A DNA stretch of 64,000 nt from Streptomyces coeruleorubidus (GTDB lineage: Bacteria; Actinomycetota; Actinomycetes; Streptomycetales; Streptomycetaceae), in NCBI RefSeq assembly GCF_008705135.1, contig NZ_CP023694.1, positions 8,097,001 through 8,161,000 of the forward strand, given 5' to 3'. The notes beneath the pieces were generated by a model. That model was given only the letters and a program-made list of their open reading frames with translations, had not been told where the DNA came from and searched no databases. The translations under genes were made by a program, and so were the position numbers. Shown one piece after another: positions 17,062 to 24,923 of this stretch. Position 1 is the stretch's first letter, and each line of letters begins with the position of its first letter.

Positions 17062-17064
17062 CAC

Positions 17065-17093
17065 TTGACACCCACGGCACCCGGGCGTTCACT
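17065..17093 (+). promoter_or_regulatory. Possible promoter in front of the M24 gene
   Basis: TTGACA (17065-17070) lies 17 bases before TTCACT (17088-17093). It sits in the 52-base gap between the regulator and the M24 gene. The -35 is perfect and the -10 weak. Confidence 0.35.
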
Positions 17094-17113
17094 CCGAAGT
17101 GGGGGTGGTCGCC

Positions 17114-18451
17114 ATGGCGATCCGCACATACGGGCCCAACGCCGTCGACTGGGAAGAGCGCATCGACCTGGACCGGCTGCGCGGACAGCGCCTGGCCCGG
17201 CTGCACGAGTCCCTGAACCCCTCCGCGCTGGGCGCGGTGCTCAGCTTCGACTTCGCCAACATCCGCTACATGACCGCCACGCACATCGGCACCTGGGCGA
17301 TGGACAAGCTGATCCGCTTCGCCCTGCTGGTGCGCGACGGCGAACCGGTCGTCTGGGACTTCGGCTCCGCCGCTCGCCACCACCAGCTCTACAACCCGTG
17401 GCTCGACTACAGCGACGGCAAGGGCGGCCCGCCCACCGGCGCCCGCGCCGGCATCTCCACCCTGCGCGGCGCCTTCCACCCGGACGCGGGCATCGCGCAG
17501 GACGTCGCCGCCAAGATCGCCACCGAGCTGCGCGACCACGGGCTGGCGAACGAACCGCTCGGCGTCGACGTCGCCGAGATGCCCGTCCTCGCCGCCCTGC
17601 GCGCCGAAGGCATCGACGTCGTCGACGGGCAGCAGGTCTTCCTGGAGGCCCGCCGGATCAAGACCGGCGACGAGATCGCCCTGCTCACCCAGGCCTGCGC
17701 CATGGTCGACGCGGCCTACGAGGAGCTGTACGGCTACCTGCGCCCGGGCGTGCGCGAGAACGAGTGCGTCGGCGTCGTGGCCAAGGTCCTGTACGACCTC
17801 GGCAGCGAGTACGTCGAGGGCGTCAACGCCATCTCGGGCGAGCGGTGTTCACCGCATCCGCACGTCTACAGCGACCGCCTGGTCCGCCCCGGCGACCCGG
17901 CCTTCTTCGACATCCTGCACAGCCACCTCGGCTACCGCACCTGCTACTACCGCACGTTCGCCGTGGGCAGCGCCTCCCGGGCGCAACGGGACGCCTATGT
18001 GCGCTGCCGCGAGTACATGGACCAGGCGATCGCCCTCGTCCGGCCCGGCGCGACCACCGCCGACGTCGTCCACGTCTGGCCGCGTGCGGAGGAGTTCGGC
18101 TTCGCCGACGAGACCGCCGCCTTCGCCCTCCAGTACGGGCACGGCGTAGGCCTGTCGATCTGGGAGAAGCCGATCTTCAGCCGTCTGGTCTCCCTCGACC
18201 ACCCGGAAGTCCTCGAAGAGGGCATGGTGTTCGCCCTGGAGACCTACTGGCCGGCCGCCGACGGCTGGTCCGCCGCCCGGATCGAGGAGGAGCTCGTCGT
18301 CACCGCCGACGGCTGCGAGGTCATCACCAAGTTCCCCGCCGAGGAACTGCTGGTGGCCGGGCGCAAGTACTGGACGGTGGGCGGTGAGCTGAACACCCGC
18401 CGGGAGGCGCAGTCCCATCTCAACACCTCTCGTGGCGACGGGGCGAGCTGA
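17114..18451 (+). CDS. M24-fold (creatinase/aminopeptidase P-like) protein with altered metal site
   Basis: 445 residues from the ATG at 17114; GTGs at 17099 and 17105 are alternatives. The N-terminal creatinase-like domain spans about 20-190 and the C-terminal pita-bread domain about 200-435. In M24 peptidases the metal ligands are Asp, Asp, His, Glu, Glu. Here I find Asp266 (FFDIL), His343 (GHGVGL), Glu376 (FALETYW) and Glu391 (IEEELVV), but the second Asp position aligns with Cys277 (GYRTCYYRTF). The enzyme may bind one metal or none, like creatinase, so peptidase activity is doubtful. Its TGA overlaps the next ATG (TGATG), coupling it to the E1 genes. Confidence 0.8.
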   Translation: MAIRTYGPNAVDWEERIDLDRLRGQRLARLHESLNPSALGAVLSFDFANIRYMTATHIGTWAMDKLIRFALLVRDGEPVVWDFGSAARHHQLYNPWLDYSDGKGGPPTGARAGISTLRGAFHPDAGIAQDVAAKIATELRDHGLANEPLGVDVAEMPVLAALRAEGIDVVDGQQVFLEARRIKTGDEIALLTQACAMVDAAYEELYGYLRPGVRENECVGVVAKVLYDLGSEYVEGVNAISGERCSPHPHVYSDRLVRPGDPAFFDILHSHLGYRTCYYRTFAVGSASRAQRDAYVRCREYMDQAIALVRPGATTADVVHVWPRAEEFGFADETAAFALQYGHGVGLSIWEKPIFSRLVSLDHPEVLEEGMVFALETYWPAADGWSAARIEEELVVTADGCEVITKFPAEELLVAGRKYWTVGGELNTRREAQSHLNTSRGDGAS

Positions 18452-19428
18452 TGGACGCCGCCGAACTCCTCGCCTGCTACGAGCGGATGGCCGTCATCCG
18501 CCGTACGGAGAAGGCCGCCCACGACCTGTTCCTCCAGGGTTTGGTGAAGGGCACCACGCATCTCGCCGCCGGGCAGGAGGCGATCGCCGTGGGCGCGAGC
18601 GCGGCCCTGCGCCCGGACGACTATGTGTTCGCCACCTACAGAGGCCACCACCATGCCCTCGCCCGGGGCGCCACCCCCGAGGAGTGCCTCGCCGAGCTGA
18701 TGAGCCGGGCGACCGGGCTGTGCAAGGCCAAGGGCGGCTCCATGCACCTGACCAAGGCGGCCACCGGCATGCTCGGCTCGTACGCCATCGTCGGTTCCCA
18801 TCTGCCGATGGCGGTCGGCGCGGCCTGGTCGGCCCGGCTGCGCGGCACGGACCAGCTCGCGGTCGCCTTCTTCGGGGACGGCGCGACCAACATCGGCGCC
18901 TTCCACGAGTCGCTCAACCTGGCCGCCGTGTGGAAGCTGCCGGTGCTGTTCGTGTGCGAGAACAACCAGTACATGGAGTACACGCCGATCGCCGACGTCA
19001 CGGCGGTGGCCCGGCCCGCCGCCGACCGGGCGCCCGCTCACGGCATCCCCGGCGAGGTCGTCGACGGCAACGACGTCGAGGCCGTCGAGGAGGCGGTGGC
19101 GCGGCTCGCGCGGCGGGCCCGGGCCGGGGACGGGCCCGCCGTGCTGGAGGCCGAGACCTACCGGCACTTCGGGCACAGCCGCTCCGACCCGGCGGCCTAC
19201 CGTCCGGCCGAGGAGGTCGAACGGTGGCTGAAGCACGACCCCTTGGACCTCGCACGGGGACGGCTCGCCGAGCTGGGGGTCGGGGCGGAGACGGTCGCCG
19301 GGGCCGACGAGCGGGCCCGGGCCGTCGTGGAGCGGGCCGTCGAGGCGGCGAAGGCAGGGCCACCGCCCGATCCGCGGGAGGCGCTGACCGACGTGTGGGC
19401 GGACGGAGGTGCCGCATGGCGGACGTGA
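18451..19428 (+). CDS. Thiamine diphosphate-dependent 2-oxo acid/acetoin dehydrogenase E1, alpha subunit
   Basis: 325 residues, the size of AcoA/PdhA. Key motifs: IRRTEKAAHDLFLQGLVKGTTHLAAGQEA at the N-terminus, GSMHLTK, and the thiamine diphosphate motif GDGATNIGAFHESLNLAAVWKLP followed by ENNQYMEYT. It forms an alpha2-beta2 E1 with the next gene, decarboxylating a 2-oxo acid or cleaving acetoin. No E2 or E3 gene is in the window, so acyl transfer must use a partner elsewhere or an artificial-acceptor type reaction. The gene overlaps the M24 stop by one base and the beta gene by 13 bases. Confidence 0.9.
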   Translation: MDAAELLACYERMAVIRRTEKAAHDLFLQGLVKGTTHLAAGQEAIAVGASAALRPDDYVFATYRGHHHALARGATPEECLAELMSRATGLCKAKGGSMHLTKAATGMLGSYAIVGSHLPMAVGAAWSARLRGTDQLAVAFFGDGATNIGAFHESLNLAAVWKLPVLFVCENNQYMEYTPIADVTAVARPAADRAPAHGIPGEVVDGNDVEAVEEAVARLARRARAGDGPAVLEAETYRHFGHSRSDPAAYRPAEEVERWLKHDPLDLARGRLAELGVGAETVAGADERARAVVERAVEAAKAGPPPDPREALTDVWADGGAAWRT

Positions 19429-20396
19429 TCACCTACCGGGAAGCGGTCGCCGAGGGCATCGCGCGCGAGATGCGCCGGGACACGTCGGTCGTGTGCCTCG
19501 GGGAGGACATCGCCGCGGCCGGCGGCGTGTTCAAAACGACCGTGGGTCTGCTGAAGGAATTCGGGCCCGAGCGGGTGTGGGACACGCCCATATCCGAGCA
19601 GGCCATCGTGGGTGCGGCGATGGGCGCCGCGATGACCGGGATGCGGCCCGTCGCGGAGATCATGTTCTCCGACTTCCTGGCCTGCTGCTGGGACTACCTC
19701 GCCAACGAGATCCCCAAGGTCCGCTACATGACCGGCGGCCAGGTCACGGTGCCCCTGGTCGTGCGCACCGCCAACGGCGGCGGGCTCGGCTTCGGCGCCC
19801 AGCACTCCCAGGCCACCGAGAACTGGGCGCTGACCGTCCCCGGCCTGAAGATCGCGGCACCGGCCACACCCGCCGACGTCATCGGCATGATGGCGGCGGC
19901 GATCCGCAGCGACGACCCCGTGGTCTTCTTCGAGCACAAGGCCCTCCTGGCCACCAAGGGGGCACCGCCACCGCCCGGTCATGTCGTCGAGCTGGGCCGG
20001 GCCGCCGTCATCCGCGAGGGCGCCGACGTCACGCTCGTCGCACTCGCCTCCACGGTGCCCCTGGCGCTGAAGGCCGCCGACGTGCTGTCGGGGGAGGGGA
20101 TCGAGGCGGAGGTGGTCGACCTGCGCTGCCTGGTCCCGCTGGACGCCGCGACCGTCCTCGACTCCGTGCGCGGGACCTCGCGGCTCCTCACCGTCGAGGA
20201 GAACCCCTACCAGGGCGGCTGGGGCGCCACCGTCGTCTCGATCGTCGCCGACGAGGGCTTCGGCCTGCTGGACGCACCCGTGCGGCGGGTGGCGGCGGAG
20301 TGCGTCCCGCTGCCGTTCGCCGACGCGCTGGAGGAACAGGTCATCCCCACCGTCGACAAGGTCGTCACGGCGGTCCGCGGACTCGCCGCCTACTGA
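19416..20396 (+). CDS. Thiamine diphosphate-dependent dehydrogenase E1, beta subunit
   Basis: 326 residues. The ATG at 19416 follows GGAGG inside the end of the alpha gene. Transketolase-like pyrimidine domain: ITYREAVAEGIAREMRRDTSVVCLGEDIAAAGGVFKTTVGL, then DTPISEQAIVGAAMGAAMTGMRPVAEIMFSDF with the cofactor-activating Glu, and the C-terminal VEVVDLRCLVPLD and VEENPYQGGWG segments. Typical of the beta subunit of acetoin, pyruvate or branched-chain 2-oxo acid dehydrogenases; the substrate class cannot be fixed. Confidence 0.9.
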   Translation: MADVITYREAVAEGIAREMRRDTSVVCLGEDIAAAGGVFKTTVGLLKEFGPERVWDTPISEQAIVGAAMGAAMTGMRPVAEIMFSDFLACCWDYLANEIPKVRYMTGGQVTVPLVVRTANGGGLGFGAQHSQATENWALTVPGLKIAAPATPADVIGMMAAAIRSDDPVVFFEHKALLATKGAPPPPGHVVELGRAAVIREGADVTLVALASTVPLALKAADVLSGEGIEAEVVDLRCLVPLDAATVLDSVRGTSRLLTVEENPYQGGWGATVVSIVADEGFGLLDAPVRRVAAECVPLPFADALEEQVIPTVDKVVTAVRGLAAY

Positions 20397-20442
20397 GCTG
20401 CCCACCCGCCCACGCACCGAACACCCCATGGGAGGAAGCGCG

Positions 20443-21813
20443 ATGACCACCAGAACACTGCTGCGCTCCGGTCACGTGATCTCGATGGACCCCGCCGTCG
20501 GGGATCTGCCCCAGGGGGACGTCCTCGTCGAGGACGGCAGGATCGCGGCCGTGCGGCCCGAGATCAGCGCCGACGCCGAGGTGCTCGACATGACCGGCCG
20601 CATCGTGATCCCCGGCTTCGTCGACACCCACCGCCACACCTGGGAAGCGCCGATCCGGGGCGTCGCCCCCGACGCCACCCTCGACGACTACTTCGTCGAA
20701 GTCCTCGACACCTTCGCACCGCTGTACACCCCGGAGGACGTCTACGCGGCCAACCTCGCGGGCGCGCTGGAATGCCTCAACGCCGGTATCACCACCCTCG
20801 TCGACTGGTCGCACATCAACAACACCCCGGACCACCCGGACGCCGCGATCCAGGGCCTGACGGAGTCCGGCATCCGGGCGCAGTACGCGTACGGCAGCGC
20901 CAACACCTCCCTCGCCGACTACTGGTTCGAGAGCAAGATCGCGATACCGGCCGACGACGTACGGCGGATCCGCGCCCGGCACTTCGCGTCGGACGACGGC
21001 CTGCTGACCATGGCCCTCGCCACGCGCGGACCCGGTTTCTGCGTCAACGACGTCGTCGCCTCCGAGTGGGCCCTCGCCCGCGAACTCGGCATCCCGATCA
21101 CCGTGCACGTGGCCATGGGGCGGCTGGCCGGCCGCTTCGGCATGGTCAGACAGCTCCACGGCATGGGGCTCCTCGGCCCGGACACCACCTACGTCCACTG
21201 CTGCTACTTCAGCGAGGAGGAGTGGCGGATGGTCGCCGACAGCGGCGGCACGGTGTCCGTCGCGCCGCAGGTGGAGCTCCAGATGGGGCACGGCTGGCCG
21301 CCCGTGATGCAGGCGATCGAGCACGGTCTGCGGCCGTCGCTCAGCATCGACGTCGTCACGACCGTGCCCGGCGACATGTTCACCCAGATCCGCGCGGCCT
21401 TCGGCGCCGAACGCGCCCGCGTCAACGCCGACTGCTGGCAGGCCAACATGCCGGTTCCCAGCAACATGCTGACGGCACGTCAGATGCTGGAGATCGCCAC
21501 CGTCAACGGCGCCCATGTCGCGGGTCTGGAGGACCGCACCGGCTCCCTGACCCCCGGCAAGCGCGCCGACATCGTCGCGATCGACGCCACCGCGCTGAAC
21601 GTCGCGCCCGTGCACGACGCGGCGGCCGCGGTGACCCTGTGCGCGGACGTGTCCAACGTCGACACCGTCCTCGTCGACGGCGTGATCCACAAGCGTGACG
21701 GCAAGCTGCTCACCGACACCGGGCGTGCCCTGCGGCTCGTCTCCGAGGCCCGGGACCGGCTCCTCGCGGCGAAGGAGATGAAGGCGCCGAAGGGGGAGAA
21801 GGCCACGGCATGA
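20443..21813 (+). CDS. Metal-dependent amidohydrolase/deaminase (TRZ/ATZ-like)
   Basis: 456 residues. The ATG at 20443 follows GGGAGGA. Composite beta domain plus TIM barrel of the cytosine-deaminase/chlorohydrolase group. Metal ligands are all present: H-x-H in DTHRHTWE, His in ITVHVAMG, His in TTYVHCCYF, Asp in LSIDVVTTVPGD. The C-terminus has the usual ATVNGAHVAGLEDRTGSLTPGKRADIVAID. It would hydrolyse an amidine, amide or ring C-N bond. It overlaps the bicupin gene by four bases. It supports a nitrogen-heterocycle or ureide-type substrate for the operon, which is inference. Confidence 0.87.
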   Translation: MTTRTLLRSGHVISMDPAVGDLPQGDVLVEDGRIAAVRPEISADAEVLDMTGRIVIPGFVDTHRHTWEAPIRGVAPDATLDDYFVEVLDTFAPLYTPEDVYAANLAGALECLNAGITTLVDWSHINNTPDHPDAAIQGLTESGIRAQYAYGSANTSLADYWFESKIAIPADDVRRIRARHFASDDGLLTMALATRGPGFCVNDVVASEWALARELGIPITVHVAMGRLAGRFGMVRQLHGMGLLGPDTTYVHCCYFSEEEWRMVADSGGTVSVAPQVELQMGHGWPPVMQAIEHGLRPSLSIDVVTTVPGDMFTQIRAAFGAERARVNADCWQANMPVPSNMLTARQMLEIATVNGAHVAGLEDRTGSLTPGKRADIVAIDATALNVAPVHDAAAAVTLCADVSNVDTVLVDGVIHKRDGKLLTDTGRALRLVSEARDRLLAAKEMKAPKGEKATA

Positions 21814-22691
21814 CGAATCACCTGGTCCGCCGCGCGGCCGATCTTCCCGAGCCGCCGTACGACGGCCTGGGCCACCGGCGGCGGACGCTGGTCGGTGAGG
21901 ACGACGGCAGTGCGCACACCGGCTTCGGCCTGTGCGAACTGCGACCGAACGGCCGTGTACCCGCCCACGTGCACTCGTACGAGGAGAGCTTCCACGTCCT
22001 CGACGGGGCCGTGGTCCTCGACGTGCCCGAGGGCTCCTACCTGCTGGAGGAGGGTGACTACGGCCTGCTGCCGATCGGCGTCCCGCACGCCTGGCGCGGC
22101 GCCGGGAACACCGGCGGCCGCTGGGCGGACATGCTCGCCCCCGTGCCGCGGGCCCGCTACGGCTACGACACCCAGACGGTGCCGGACCTGCCCGCTCGCG
22201 ATCCCGTCCGGGTCGACGTCCGTGACCCGCGCACCCGCTCCTTCGGCCACTTCGAGCCCGGCCAGATGGACCCGGGCAAGCAGTCCCAGGACCTGCTGGC
22301 CGTCACGGCGAGCATGCGCACCGCGCTGCTGGTCTACAGCGGCATCACCGTGAAGATGATGGTCGACGGCGACCTGGGCGCGGTCGGCTCGACGATGTTC
22401 ATGGTGCAGTACGCCTCCGACGGCGTCATCGGCACCCACGACCACCCCTTCGAGGAGACGTATCTGATCCTGGAGGGCGTCGCCGAGACCACCCTCGACG
22501 GCGAGCGGTACCGGCTGGAGCCCGGGGACCTCGCCTGGGCGGGCGCCGGCTGTGTGCATGGGTTCGTGAACGCTGGGCAGGGGCCCCTGCGTTGGCTGGA
22601 GACGCAGGCGCCGCAGCCACCGGCTCGGCACTCGTACCGGTTCACCAGGGACTGGGACTATCTGCGCCAGGTGCTTGAGGAGGGGTCATGA
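21810..22691 (+). CDS. Bicupin protein, ureidoglycine aminohydrolase-like
   Basis: 293 residues with two cupin domains. The first (about 40-120) has AHVHSYEESFHVLDG and LPIGVPHAWRG; the second (about 200-275) has GTHDHPFEETYLILEG and AGAGCVHGFVN. Both retain His/Glu metal ligands. The layout resembles (S)-ureidoglycine aminohydrolase, which releases ammonia from ureidoglycine in purine breakdown, but no allantoin genes are nearby. It could equally be a metal-dependent isomerase. It starts within the amidohydrolase stop (ATGA) and its own stop overlaps the SDR start the same way. Confidence 0.8.
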   Translation: MTNHLVRRAADLPEPPYDGLGHRRRTLVGEDDGSAHTGFGLCELRPNGRVPAHVHSYEESFHVLDGAVVLDVPEGSYLLEEGDYGLLPIGVPHAWRGAGNTGGRWADMLAPVPRARYGYDTQTVPDLPARDPVRVDVRDPRTRSFGHFEPGQMDPGKQSQDLLAVTASMRTALLVYSGITVKMMVDGDLGAVGSTMFMVQYASDGVIGTHDHPFEETYLILEGVAETTLDGERYRLEPGDLAWAGAGCVHGFVNAGQGPLRWLETQAPQPPARHSYRFTRDWDYLRQVLEEGS

Positions 22692-23377
22692 GCAGTGTCC
22701 TTGTCGTCGGCGGCACGTCGGGCATCGGCCTCGCGTTCGCCCGGGCCCGCGCCGAGCAGGGGGACGAGGTGGTCCTCACCGGCCGCGACGCCCACCGCGC
22801 CGACCTGATCGCCAAGGAGTTCGGCGCCCGGGGCATCGCCCTCGACCTGGGGCGGCCGCTGGAGATCGCGGCGGCGCTGGCCGACGTGGGACGCGTCGAC
22901 CATCTGGTGCTCGCTGGGGTCTCCCGGGACGACAACAAGGTGAGCGAGTACGACATCGACGCCGCTCTGCGGCTGGTCACGCTCAAGCTCGTCGGTTACA
23001 CCGAGGTCGTGCACACGCTGCGGACCCGGCTGCACGACGACAGCGCCATCGTCCTCTTCGGCGGACAGGCCAAGGAACGTCCCTACCCGGGTGCGACGAC
23101 GGTGGCGACGGTCAACGCGGGCGTGCGGGGACTGATGAACTCCCTCGCCGTCGAACTCGCTCCCGTCCGGGTCAGCGCCGTGCATCCCGGTGTCGTCGGC
23201 GACAGCCCGTACTGGCAGGCCAAGCCGGAGAAGGTGCTCGAGGTGCTGCGTACCGAGACGCCCACCGGACGGCTCGCCGCGGTGGCGGACGTGGTGGACG
23301 CGGTCGACTTCCTGCTGCGCAACCGGTCGGTCAACGCGGTCGAACTGACGGTGGACGGAGGGTGGTTGCTCGGCTGA
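22688..23377 (+). CDS. SDR-fold protein lacking the YxxxK active site
   Basis: 229 residues. The nucleotide-binding motif VVGGTSGIGLAFARA and a Rossmann fold are evident. At the usual catalytic position (normally Y-x-x-x-K) the sequence reads TVATVNAGVRGLMNSLAVEL; neither Tyr nor Lys is present, and the catalytic Ser strand reads IVLFGGQAKERPYPG. The C-terminus VRVSAVHPGVVGDSPYW and VELTVDGGWLLG is SDR-like. It belongs to the atypical SDRs, which may bind nucleotide without classical dehydrogenase chemistry. Last gene of the operon (4-base overlap with the bicupin). Confidence 0.82.
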   Translation: MSSVLVVGGTSGIGLAFARARAEQGDEVVLTGRDAHRADLIAKEFGARGIALDLGRPLEIAAALADVGRVDHLVLAGVSRDDNKVSEYDIDAALRLVTLKLVGYTEVVHTLRTRLHDDSAIVLFGGQAKERPYPGATTVATVNAGVRGLMNSLAVELAPVRVSAVHPGVVGDSPYWQAKPEKVLEVLRTETPTGRLAAVADVVDAVDFLLRNRSVNAVELTVDGGWLLG

Positions 23378-23412
23378 CAGGAGGCCGGGCACGCTGACAG
23401 GAGGCCGGTCAC
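23373..23412. repeat. 20-base tandem duplication between convergent genes
   Basis: Two copies of a 20-base unit starting GCTGACAGGAGGCCGG (23373 and 23393) differ at one position. They begin inside the last codons of the SDR gene and end at the stop of the glycosylase gene. Confidence 0.8.
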
Positions 23413-23418
23413 CCGGCC
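23403..23418. terminator. Hairpin at the convergent SDR/glycosylase junction
   Basis: GGCCGG-TCAC-CCGGCC, a perfect 6-base stem with a tetraloop, overlapping the stop codon of the minus-strand glycosylase gene. Plausible bidirectional terminator, no U-run. Confidence 0.4.
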
Positions 23419-24056
23419 CGCCGCATCGCGTCCTCGGCCACGTCCTTGTCCACCGCCGCCCGCACCAGCGCGGCGGCGAGGACGGCCGGGTCGGTGTCGC
23501 CCGCCAGTTCGACGAGGCGCTCCGTGTCCTTCGGCAGGTTCAGCCGCTCGGCCCCCTGGAGGGCCTTGGCGTCGAGGCAGGGAGCGGCCTCCGGCCATAC
23601 TCCCTGTGCCTCGCGCAGGAAGATGTCGGCGCCGGCCGGGCCGATCCCGGGGAACTCCTGGAGCAGATGGCGCAGCTCGGACACCTTGCCGTCCGCCTCC
23701 CGGCGCAGGCGACGCAGGTCCCCGCCCCACCGTTCGTTCAACAGCTCGGCCGCCTCGCCGAGTTGGGTGGCCGTACGCTCGTCGTAACGCCGGTAGCCGC
23801 CCCGGCCGAGTGCGTCCACGCGCTCCTGCCAGTCGGCCTCCGCCATGCGGTGCGGGTCGCGCAGCCCCGCCTCGTGCAGGGCACGGGCGGTGGCCAGCGC
23901 GACCGAGGCGCGGATGCGGGCGCTGAGCAGATGGGCCAGCACCAGCAGCCGGTACAGCGGCTGCGGGGTGTCCCTCAGCCGGATGCCCGCCTCATCGGCG
24001 TACGTCCGGCCGTGCGCGTCGAGGAGTTCGCGTACGACGCGCCGCTGCCGGTCCAC
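23409..24056 (-). CDS. HhH-type base-excision DNA glycosylase/endonuclease III-like
   Basis: 215 residues from a GTG at 24056, five bases after the DUF3140 stop. The helix-hairpin-helix LLQEFPGIGPAGADIFLR is followed by CLDAKALQGAERLNLP, where the Asp takes the place of the catalytic Asp of the VDTHV segment. The lysine of bifunctional EndoIII (GxGxKTA) is absent, and there are no Cys residues for the C-terminal iron-sulphur cluster. A monofunctional glycosylase is the simplest reading. The lesion is unknown. It is last in an operon with wbl, dps and DUF3140, which fits a DNA-protection role. Confidence 0.82.
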   Translation of the reverse strand: MDRQRRVVRELLDAHGRTYADEAGIRLRDTPQPLYRLLVLAHLLSARIRASVALATARALHEAGLRDPHRMAEADWQERVDALGRGGYRRYDERTATQLGEAAELLNERWGGDLRRLRREADGKVSELRHLLQEFPGIGPAGADIFLREAQGVWPEAAPCLDAKALQGAERLNLPKDTERLVELAGDTDPAVLAAALVRAAVDKDVAEDAMRRAG

Positions 24057-24061
24057 GGCTG

Positions 24062-24406
24062 CTACCCCTTGAGCGGATCGTGGCCGACCGTCATCAGCCG
24101 GTGCCGGCGGCGCGTGTCCTCGGCCGTCACCTCGGGCAGCGGCTCGTCCTCCAGGTCCACCTGCGAGGTGACCCTGTCCACGACGTTCCGCATCACCCGC
24201 AGGTCGTCCTCGGTCAGGTCGGTGCGCCGCTTCTGGAGGATCGCCAGGACGTGCTGCCCGGTCTGCGTGCCCGCATGCTCCGGCAGCGGCTCCGCGTCCT
24301 CGTCGGCGTCCCGCATACGCAGCCATGCGGCGAGCTCCTGCGAGGTCATGTTCACCACGCGGTGGAAGTCCTCCCACAGCGCGTCGAGTTCAAGGGCGTC
24401 GGTCAT
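24062..24406 (-). CDS. DUF3140 protein
   Basis: 114 residues from the ATG at 24406 (AGGGG six bases upstream). Predicted all-helical, very acidic: LWEDFHRVVNMTSQELAAWLRMRDADED, then GQHVLAILQKRRTDLTEDDLRVMRNVVDRVTSQVD. The function of DUF3140 is unknown. The first motif is reminiscent of short helical DNA-associated proteins. It lies between dps and the glycosylase, with gaps of 34 and 5 bases. Confidence 0.85.
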   Translation of the reverse strand: MTDALELDALWEDFHRVVNMTSQELAAWLRMRDADEDAEPLPEHAGTQTGQHVLAILQKRRTDLTEDDLRVMRNVVDRVTSQVDLEDEPLPEVTAEDTRRRHRLMTVGHDPLKG

Positions 24407-24440
24407 CACATGCCCCTTTCCGTACGTACGTGCGCGCCGG

Positions 24441-24923
24441 TCAGCCCTCGCCGGGGACGTTCTCGGCGTCGAACATCCACCGCTGCTTCTCCAGCTCGGC
24501 GGTGATGCCGATCAGCAGGTCCTGGGTGACCAGGTCGGCCTTCTCGGTGGCGTCGATGCGCTCGCGCAGCCGGCCGACGGCGTCCTGGAGGGACTCCACC
24601 ATCACCTGCACGGCGTCCGAGTCGCGCACCCAGCCCTCCTTGGGGGCGGGCAGCGTGAAGGCCTTGGCGACGGTCTCGGGCCGGCCGTCCGGCGGGACGC
24701 CGAGCGCCGCGGACCGCTCCGCCACCGTGTCGGCGAAGTTCCGCGCGGCCGAGACCACCTCGTCGAGCTGGAGGTGGATCGACCGGAACCGCGGTCCGAC
24801 GATGTTCCAGTGCGCCTGCTTCCCGATCAGCGAGAGCCCGAGCAGATCCACCAGGGTGTCCTGGAGTGCCTCGCACGAGACCCGGCGGGCCTCGTCGGGC
24901 AGTGTGCTCCGCACAGCCGTCAT
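24441..24923 (-). CDS. dps: Dps-family DNA-binding ferritin
   Basis: 160 residues. The four-helix ferroxidase motif is intact: GKQAHWNIVGPRFRSIHLQLDEVVSAARNFADTVAERSAALG, containing the His, Asp and Glu ligands of the intersubunit iron site. Dps dodecamers store iron, consume peroxide and coat DNA. The start ATG overlaps the TGA of the WhiB-like gene (ATGA), with GAGGAG upstream. The N-terminus is short and only weakly basic, so DNA contact would have to come from elsewhere on the shell. Encoded after a Wbl factor, a likely redox regulator of this operon. Confidence 0.93.
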   Translation of the reverse strand: MTAVRSTLPDEARRVSCEALQDTLVDLLGLSLIGKQAHWNIVGPRFRSIHLQLDEVVSAARNFADTVAERSAALGVPPDGRPETVAKAFTLPAPKEGWVRDSDAVQVMVESLQDAVGRLRERIDATEKADLVTQDLLIGITAELEKQRWMFDAENVPGEG

